Source: Ilex aquifolium (lineage: Eukaryota > Streptophyta > Magnoliopsida > Aquifoliales > Aquifoliaceae). From it: DNA of 64,000 nt. Each line of letters begins with the position of its first letter. Position 1 is the first letter of the stretch. The stretch covers positions 4,058,001 through 4,122,000 of the forward strand of contig OX637402.1 of assembly GCA_951799425.1 (NCBI GenBank), written 5' to 3'. The notes beneath the pieces are model-generated. The model was not told the DNA's origin and made no database searches. It saw nothing but the letters and a program-made list of their open reading frames with translations. A program made the position numbers and the translations under genes. Shown here piece after piece: positions 56,901 through 64,000 of the stretch.

Positions 56901-58373
56901 CTGGATAATATCACTGGCCTGTTCAGGCAAAACGGCCCTTTTTTGAACATTCTAATTTCTCTTTATTGTGCAAAAGTCCTTTAGGAACTTGGCATTGGAA
57001 GAGATTGATAGCATCAAGAAGCGGTAAATAGATTTTTTCTTGCTTAAAATCTCGTAAATCTCAGCATAATTACTCAGCTTATGGGGTTTCTTGAGTCTTT
57101 GAGGGAAGGGAGTAGGAATAGGACTTGGAGGCTCCTCAACCTCTCTAGACTCAGCCTCATTAGGGGAGACTTGGGAAGGTTCAACCATAGGTATAAAGGT
57201 AAATTCAGTGTGTGCGTGTGGTGTGCCTTTATCAATTGAGTGGTGACAGCTTGGACTTGCTCTTGAGAAGAGTCCATAGGAGCATAATTACCTACATGAA
57301 GCTGACCCTATGGAGGCTTTGGTTAGGCAAGAAATTTTCCATTTTCTTGAGTGGCCATAGACTGGGTCATCTTCTGTAGGTGACTTTTCAGATCATCAAA
57401 AGACTATGTGTTCTAAGCTTTGAATTCTTTAAATTAATTATAGGCCAATGATTTTTGATTATTGTATTGCATCTAGTTATGTATGAATTGATTAAGGGTA
57501 TCCTCCAGACTACGCTTTTGAGGGGCTGGTATGGTGGGTATTGTTGTTGTTGTGGTGGTGGTGTTGTTTATGGTTGGGCTTGCAATTGTTGTGTAGCCCT
57601 CCAACCAAAATTCAAGCGTTGTCTCCACCCTGGATTGTATATCTCAAAGCAGGGGTTATTATATGGATTTCTAAAAAAGGAGACGGCATTGGAATTTTCC
57701 AACAACACCTCCTAAAAGGTAGGAATCGTATGACATTCCTCAATAGAATGTCCTACTAAAGTACATATCCCACAAGTACGTTCGGTGGGTTGTATAGCAA
57801 ACACTTCATTAACCTTTATCTCTAAATTTTCAAGTTTTCAAGATACAAAGACAATATTAGCCCTTAAATCATCATCTTCTCTCAACAAATACTTTCCCCA
57901 TGGGAAATGGTTGATTTATTTTCAAAATACACAAACGAGGCCGAGTCCCACATCTAGGAACTCTCAGATAAAGTGTCAAAAAAATGAAAAGCCTCAACAT
58001 AATTTTTTTTCCATGAACTCTCCCTATGACATCATCTTGACAAACTAATGCATAGGAGTAGGAAGAGAATCATAGAAAAAACCTACAAGGGTCCAACTTT
58101 AAAACCCAAGGTGCAGACATGCGTGCAGAAGATCTTTGAATCTCTCCTAACACTGATAAAATGTTTTCTCATCTTTCACCAAAAAATTCATTATGTGATG
58201 TTTTAAAGCATTTGTGCGGTGAATAGGGAAGAAATTTTTTAAAAACTCTCTCTGTAGTGTAAACCAATCCAGGATAGAATGTGGCTTAAGAATATTAAGC
58301 CACTTCTTGGCTTTATCCTTTAGGGAGAAGGGAAAAAGCTTCGACTTGGCTAACTCGGAACTATCCTAAAAGG
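56901..58373 (-). pseudogene. Gag of E2 (C-terminal two thirds)
   Basis: Minus strand. From 58373: 'SELAKSKLFPFSLKDKAKKW', 'NILKPHSILDW', 'FLKNFFPIHRTNALKHHI', 'ERFKDLLHACLHLGF', the typical Retrotrans_gag core. An intact zinc knuckle CGICTLVGHSIEEC lies at 57774-57733, then a Gln/Pro-rich tail ('MDSSQEQVQAVTTQ') and the linker to protease ('LMLSISSNAKFLKDFCTIKR'). Stops and frameshifts throughout. The N-terminal part lies beyond Athila-E, outside the window. Confidence 0.8.
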
Positions 58374-60009
58374 TGATGAGCATAGAATATTGCATATCAT
58401 GTATCTCTTTGCACCCATTTATACTTTCTTTTGTGGTGAAAATGGGGGAAAATGTATTTAAAATCACTTTTAATTGAGATTCATGTGATTGTAGGTAAAG
58501 AGCAGGTAAGGGCGTGTATTAAGCCTCCCATCAAGTTCTTAAAGTCAATGGAGAAGAAGGGAAGGCTTAACGGATGGCTTGGGACATCAAGAGACCAAGA
58601 AAATGCCAAAAAATGAGAAAACCTACCGGTAGAAGTTCATCAAAACCTACCAGTAGGTTTAGTGCACTGGAATTCTTCTACCGCAGCCTCTGCCAAAACC
58701 TATTGGTAGATTTTGATTACTGGAAAAAACCTACCGGTATGTTTTTTATCATTCTAGCGGTAGGTTTTGCCCAGAAACGCCAGAAGCCTGCAAACATGAC
58801 TCCACCTACTTCGGGGGCCCACCTCTTGTCATCCCACACATGCCCTGACATCTATGACACACCATGATGCTCTCTTACATCTAAAGTCTGATTTTGGAAG
58901 GGAAAACATGGGAGAGGTGTGAGAGAGAAGAAGGGTGGTTGGTGAAGGCATGGGAGGTGTATGCTTGGCTTGTCCTTGCTTGTTGAAGTGTCGAATCCCT
59001 TCCCACTCATTGGAAGTTAGCTCTCATAGACCATGGAAGGGGTATGGACGAATTTTGACCAAGTTTCGCACTGTTATTCAGTTTTACACAAGCCTTTAGA
59101 GAGAGAATGTCCAAGAAAGAAGATGAAGTTTTAGAGAGATATAGTTAGGTTTTTGCATTTCCTCCACCATTTCAATTGTAGTAAGCTTTAAATTACTTGT
59201 AATCTTTACATCTTGCACTTTAATGTCATTTATTGCAAGTGTAATCAAGTCTAGCTCCATGTTCTTGTAATTCCATGCCTACATTTGGGTTTTCTTTCCA
59301 AGCTTTGTATTTTGGGTATGAAATGAATTGGCTTTTGTAGTTTAACTTTTTCTTGCATCAATACAAATTTAATGTTTCATTTCATTACATTGTGTTTGTT
59401 CTGGCTTTGAATATGAGTAGCTAAAATTTTAGTTGGCTAATCCAAGGGGAATTTCCTCTTGGTTATGTGAAATCAACTCTCTTCCATTCTTCCTCGTAGC
59501 GTAAAGTGTTTGGTTTGACTAGGTTGAGTGCAGACGTGGTTGTGAGCTCTTGATACATCGTAGACTTGTCATGGGGTATGCTTGAGCCTACACCTCCACA
59601 TTAGTCCCTCACTTCCTACGAATCAATCAAACATCGAGACACCATTGGTTTAATGAATTGAGTTGATTTGGCATTCCCATTGGAATGACCTCTTTGGATT
59701 AGCCAACCTTGCTTTCTTGCATTTTTATCAAAACATGACTCACCAAAACACAATTCAAAAGATTTTCTCATTTTCATTTCTTTCCCTGAGGAGATGACCT
59801 TGGAATACCCATTCCAAGTAAAGCACAACATTGCAAGTCTCTCTTCGCTTGGGGAGCACTTTTGCACACACACGTTTTCATTCACACACACACGATTTTT
59901 CCCATTTCTAGCATCGAACCCAAGGGAGAGAGACACTCACCTATTCGTATAAGCCATATACACACAACCGGGATCATGTTCGGAGATTAGAGCGAATCCC
60001 AATCAAGCA
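58374..60009 (+). repeat. 5' LTR of Athila-E
   Basis: 1636 bp, TGATGAGCATAG to ATCAAGCA. TACCGGTA array at 58621. Conserved 'gcttggggagcactttt' block at 59849-59865. Confidence 0.9.
58621..58770 (+). promoter_or_regulatory. TACCGGTA array in LTR E
   Basis: Six units in AAACCTACCGGTAGGTTT-like context at about 58621, 58650, 58678, 58700, 58727 and 58755, followed by 'cgccagaagcctgcaa', which also follows the TTCCGGAA arrays of LTRs A and B. The surroundings are homologous but the palindrome differs. Confidence 0.65.
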
Positions 60010-60013
60010 TTTT

Positions 60014-60031
60014 TTGTGCCGTTGTTGGGGA
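60014..60031 (+). other. Primer binding site of Athila-E
   Basis: TTGTGCCGTTGTTGGGGA. A decayed tRNA-Asp type site; compare 39892-39909. Confidence 0.75.
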
Positions 60032-60167
60032 AGGCTAAGAGTCAAATTAGAAGGTGATTTCGGACAACGGAGGTAAGCCCCGTGATTCTCATCACGGGCC
60101 GAGGTACGTTGCTCCTTTGTACATATTTGTATATACCTTTTCTTTCAATTCTAGATAGTGTTTTTGT

Positions 60168-61962
60168 ATGTAGGGATGGGACAATCAAAATAGACTAGTG
60201 AGACGTGCCCTAGGACCAAACATGAATCTAGATCAAGACCCACCTGAGGATGCCGGAGACAATTTTGGGGATGATGGTGCTAATATTCCAAGGGGCGGGG
60301 GAATTCAAAACCCTAGAATGTCAAACCCCCGAATGCAATTCCCCCTCCAAGAAATAAAGGAAATAATATCCCAATTGATCTTTCGGCGAGGTCAATGAGG
60401 GATTATCTCCAACCAACCCGAAGCACCACTCCCTCTTGCATACTTCTACCGGTCCAAGCCCATGGTTTCTTGTTAAACCGGGAATGTTACATCTACTTCC
60501 TCAATTCCATGAAATTGAAAGAGAAAATTCTTATTTACACATTAAGGAATTTCAGGAAATTGTTGCAGCATTCATCACAAATCATGTCATTTAAGACATG
60601 GCACGCATGAAATTATTTTCTTTCTCCCTCAAAGACAAAGCCAAAACTTTGTTGAACTCGCTGAAACCCCGATCGATAAGTTCTTGGGCACAAATACTTC
60701 CCGAATTTTTAAACAATTTTTTTTCGGTGCCCAAGACCACTGCTCTTAAGAAACAAATTCAATATTTTTTGGAAAAACCCAATTAGCAGTTTTATCAATG
60801 TTGGGATCGATACAAAGATTTGCTACAATCCATTCCACATTATGGATTCGAGCCATGGCAATTGGTGAGTTTCTTCTATGAAGGAATTACACCGGGCCAT
60901 CGACAATTTATAGACATGATGTGTAACAAAGAGTTTCTAAACAAGGATCCCGATAAAGCCCTTGAGTACTTCAATACATTGACACAAAATACTCAATCAT
61001 GGGATATCACGAATTCCGCCGATGTGCCAAGGTCTTCTCCGGGTAGTAAACCAAGTTGGGGAGGGATATATAATTTGCATGACCAAGAAGACTTACTTGC
61101 CAAAATCACAAAATTGTCTCACAAGGTGGAGAGTCTATAAGTGAATAGGAGGCATGAGGTGTCTAACATTGCTAAGGTCGAGGAATGTTGCTCTATATGT
61201 GAAAGTGTTGAGCATTCTATCTCGGAGTGCCCAAACATTCCGACACTCAAAGAGGTTTATCATGAGCAAGTGAATGCTTTCAACCAAAGTAGGCAATCAT
61301 TCTCTCCACACTCCAATACATATAATCTGAGTTGGAGCAATCACCTGAACTTTAGTTGGAAGAATGAAAACCCTACTCCTCATGGGTCTAGCTCAATGTC
61401 GCCTCTCATTCCACCTAAACAAAATCAATCCTACTATGGTCATGATCCCTCATCTAGCTCCCAATACCCACGGTCCAATTAACAAGGGTTTTCCCAAAAC
61501 CCACCCCAACAAGGGTTTGATCAACAAGGACCATCCAACCTACCCATCTACCAACCTCCTCAAAAAATAAATTTGGAGGATGTCGTGCACCAATTCATTC
61601 AAAGCCAAACAACAATCAACAACCAAACTGCCACCGGTTTTAATGATATCCAGACTCAAATCACTAAATTGACCAATGCCATAGGGTCGTACCAACAAGA
61701 GAAAGGAAAATTTCCCGCTCAACCCCAAGAAAACTCAAGGGGTCAACACGTGATTGAGTCGTCCGAGCCCACCAAAGAGAGTTATGAGCAACTCAAGGCA
61801 AACAAATTGATAAAACTATTTTGCCAAAAGTCTCACCAAAAGCCACTTTGGCAAATGAAAAAGAGACTAAGAGCAACTCCGAGGAGGGTGAGGCACTTGA
61901 AAATAAAAAAAATTGTTGATTTGAATGCGCATGATTATCCTATTCCGGCGCTTTTTCCCTAA
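60168..61962 (+). pseudogene. Gag of Athila-E
   Basis: ATG 60168 (codon 2 is now a stop), Gly/Asn-rich N-terminus, a frameshift between 60398 and 60598, then a single frame. Core 'LFSFSLKDKAKTLLNSLKP', 'FFSVPKTTALKKQIQYF', 'GFEPWQLVSFFYEGITPGHR'. Zinc knuckle CSICESVEHSISEC (61189-61230). A Ser/Pro/Gln-rich tail, 'VHQFIQSQTTINNQ' and a Lys-rich end. In-frame stops at 60784, 61138, 61480 and 61960. Best-preserved gag in the window. Confidence 0.85.
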
Positions 61963-61965
61963 CGT

Positions 61966-62616
61966 TTGAAGCCACCGGCTAAACTTGCTAACTATTTGGA
62001 TATTATTGAAACGTTTAAGCATGTGAAGATAAATATTCCACTCCTTGATGCCATCAAGCAAATATCTTCATGTGCAAAGATTTTGAAAGACTTGTGCACC
62101 GTGAAGAGGAAGATGAATGTGCATAAGAAGACATATTTCACGGAGCAAGTGAGTTCCATTTTAAGGACCACACACCACCCAAGCTCAAAGATCCCGGTTG
62201 CCCTACCATTGCCATAACCATAGGGAATTCGTGTTGAGCAAGCACTACTAGACTTGGGAGCAAGTGTCAATCTCCTACTCTTTTCAGTGTACCAACAATT
62301 ACAACTTGAAGAGTTGAATCCAACCCCAATCACTCTTCAATTGGTAGATCGAACTGTTAGAACACCAAGGGGAGTAGTTGAGGATGTTTTACTTCAAGTA
62401 GACAATTTCTATTTTATCGTTGATTTTATCATACTTGATACTCATCCAGTTGCTAATCCTAGTTCACAGATTCCTGTCATACTAGGTAGGTCTTTTCTTA
62501 CTACATCTAATGTTGTGATAAATTGCGGGAACGGACTAATAAAGCTTGTCTTTGGGAACATGACGATGGATTTTAATGTATTCAAATTGTGCAAGCAACC
62601 GGGTGATGATGAGTAA
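61966..62616 (+). pseudogene. Protease domain of Athila-E
   Basis: Linker 'LCTVKRKMNVHKKTYF', then two small compensating deletions (about 62165-62235; one and two bases by comparison with 41940-42030) that garble a short stretch and leave the frame as before. DLGAS active site at 62251-62265, 'TLQLVDRTVRTPRGVVEDVL', 'VILGRSFLTTSN'. Ends at TAA 62614, which should read through into pol. Confidence 0.85.
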
Positions 62617-62778
62617 GTGCATGAGGTCAATCAGATTGACACCTTGGTGGAGGACCATATGAAGCTACTTTGCAATTCAAAGTTGGAGGAGGAAGACTTT
62701 GTTGAAGAAAAGGAGCCGAAAACTGTGCAAGGGGTAGGAAATTGGGCCCCAACATTTGAGAAACTTCCACCACATTAG

Positions 62779-64000
62779 AAGAGAATTTTTCCATCAACCT
62801 TACAAACATCAATCTTGGAGTTGAAGCCATTACCTTCTACACTCAAGTATGCATTTCTAGGGGAGTATAAGACATTCCTGATGGTGATAAACTCTTCTTT
62901 GGAACCAAGGCAAGAAGATAAGTTATTGCAAGTGTTGAGGAGGCATAAGGGAGCAATCGGTTCGACAATTGCCGATATCGAGGGGATTAGCCCCCTCATT
63001 TGTACTCACCAAATCTACTTAGAGGAAGACTCCAAACCGTCCCGACAACCACAAAGGAGGCTAAATCCTATCATGAAGGATGTGGTGAGAGATGAAGTGC
63101 TCAAACTACTTGATGTGGGCATTATCTTTGTAATTTCTGACAGTAAATGGGTTAGTCCCACTCAAGTAGTACCAAAGAAATCGGGAGTCACTGTGGTAGC
63201 AAATGAGGAGAATGAGTTGAATCCGACAAGGGTGGTCACCGATTGGAGAGTTTGTATCAACTATCGAAAACTCAACTCATTTACAAGAAAAGATCATTTC
63301 CCCTTGCCATTCCTTGACCAAGTGTTGGAGAAAGTAGCCAGACATCTTTTTTATTGCTTTTTGGATGGCTACTCCGGCTACAACCAAATAGAGATTGCTT
63401 TGGAGGACCAAGAGATGACCACTTTCACGTGCCCTTTCGGTACCTTTGCCTATCGCCGAATGTCATTCGGGTTATGCAATGCCCCGGGAAATTTTCAGAG
63501 ATGCATGATGAGAATTTTTAGCGATATGGTGGAGAAAATTGTGGAAGTTTTCATGGATGACTTTTCCGTGTTTGGGGACTCATTCGAGGGTTGTTTGGAA
63601 AATTTGGAGAGAGTTCTAGAAAGATGTGAAGAAAAGAACTTGGTGCTAAATTGGGAGAAGTGTCACTTTATGGTGACCCAAGGGATTGTGTTTGGGCACA
63701 TTGTGTCCTCAAGGGGTATTGAAGTAGAAAAATCCAAGGTGGAAACGATTTCCAACCTCCCCACTCCAAAGGTAGTCAAGGATATCAGGTCGTTTCTTGG
63801 CTATGCTGGTTTTCATTGTAAACTCATAAAAGATTTTAGTGCATTGACAAGACCCTTGACTAATTTGCTAGCAAAGCATGTTCCCTTTGTGTGTTCGGAT
63901 GGTTGTGAGACATCTTTTAAAAAACTCAAAAGCATGCTCACTTCACCTCCAATCATGCGACCACTCAAATGGGAACTACCATTTGAGCTCATGTGCGACG
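62779..64000 (+). CDS. Reverse transcriptase of Athila-E, open to window end
   Basis: The frame that starts after a stop at 62776 stays open for all 1222 bases to the window end; first ATG in frame is 62881. It holds every reverse transcriptase step: 'RRLNPIMKDVVRDEV', 'SKWVSPTQVVPKKSG', 'WRVCINYRKLNSFTRKDHFP', 'FLDGYSGYNQI', 'GLCNAPGNFQRCMM', FMDD (63550-63561), 'LGYAGFHCKLIKDFSAL', then the start of RNase H (LMCDA, 63989). The tyrosine of the common YMDD is Phe, as also in E2. Upstream stops and the gag frameshift mean it is unlikely to be expressed normally. Confidence 0.85.

Larger units (their letters stand above)
31258..58373 (-). mobile_element. E2: Athila-like element on the minus strand, heavily interrupted
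   Basis: Reading leftward: gag (58373-56900), protease, reverse transcriptase, RNase H and integrase (to 53911), then a jump over Athila-C (38106-53910) to the integrase end (38105-37835), spacer, ORF2 (36900-35923), 3' non-coding with a solo LTR, and a 3' LTR (about 32809-31258). Integrase codons before and after Athila-C belong to one frame context ('SILAMS' / 'MSPYRL'), with GAGAC as the shared target. The 5' LTR lies right of the window because Athila-E interrupts gag at 58373/58374. Confidence 0.8.
58374..64000 (+). mobile_element. Athila-E, 5' part
   Basis: 5' LTR, primer binding site, gag, protease and reverse transcriptase up to the window end. Inserted in the E2 gag; AAAGG at 58369-58373 is the left target copy and the right copy should lie outside. 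Closest relative in the window by gag and pol is Athila-C, by LTR array class solo LTR F. Confidence 0.9.

Noticed and set aside
1..64000. Search for host genes
   Set aside because: No frame outside element proteins showed a plausible gene structure or a familiar domain. Short host exons cannot be excluded by eye, but none can be supported.

Overview
The window reads as repeat-dense nuclear DNA of a flowering plant. I found no host gene, tRNA, rRNA or organellar segment in 64 kb. Everything that can be identified is LTR retrotransposon, solo LTR or small non-autonomous DNA transposon. The lineages present are plant-specific: Athila-type Ty3/gypsy elements with a tRNA-Asp-like primer binding site and an extra ORF after pol, a Tekay/Del-type chromovirus, and SIRE-like Ty1/copia elements with an initiator-Met primer binding site. 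I cannot name the species. All coding regions are decayed by stops, frameshifts or insertions, except the Athila-E reverse transcriptase, which is open to the window edge.

Layout, left block. 1-3496 is the 3' end of Athila-A (ORF2, PPT, LTR). It was inserted into a Tekay-type element, whose integrase/chromodomain and 3' LTR occupy 3497-7828; that LTR holds a hAT-type MITE. The Tekay element abuts L1 (7829-14673, minus), a copia-gag element without pol. L1 was inserted into the gag of a sister copy, L2 (14674 to about 23375, plus). L2 also carries a solo Athila LTR and a MULE-like MITE.

Layout, middle and right. 23385-23990 is a CA-rich/TG-rich inverted microsatellite block. Copia LTRs nested in each other follow (24156-31257), one holding a solo Tekay LTR. 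31258-58373 is a minus-strand Athila-like element (E2). E2 is interrupted by a solo LTR (33172-35075) and by a complete Athila-C element (38106-53910, exact 5-bp target duplication GAGAC), which itself contains a solo Tekay LTR. From 58374 a further plus-strand element, Athila-E, starts inside the E2 gag and runs off the window. The right block is up to six insertions deep.

Most interesting pattern. Each LTR family carries its own cluster of short dyad-symmetric motifs upstream of, or elsewhere in, the LTR: TTCCGGAA, TACCGGTA, GTACCGGTAC, a GCTCGAG type, or a TCCGAACGG type. In all four elements where it can be tested (C, E2, L1, L2), the same element-specific motif recurs 180-300 bp upstream of the extra ORF (ORF2), usually next to a TATA-like sequence. 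ORF2 relatives occur in both Athila-type and copia-like elements. This suggests a second, LTR-like promoter for ORF2, and possibly a self-recognition system in which ORF2 reads the array. The function is inference; the motif placement is seen directly.
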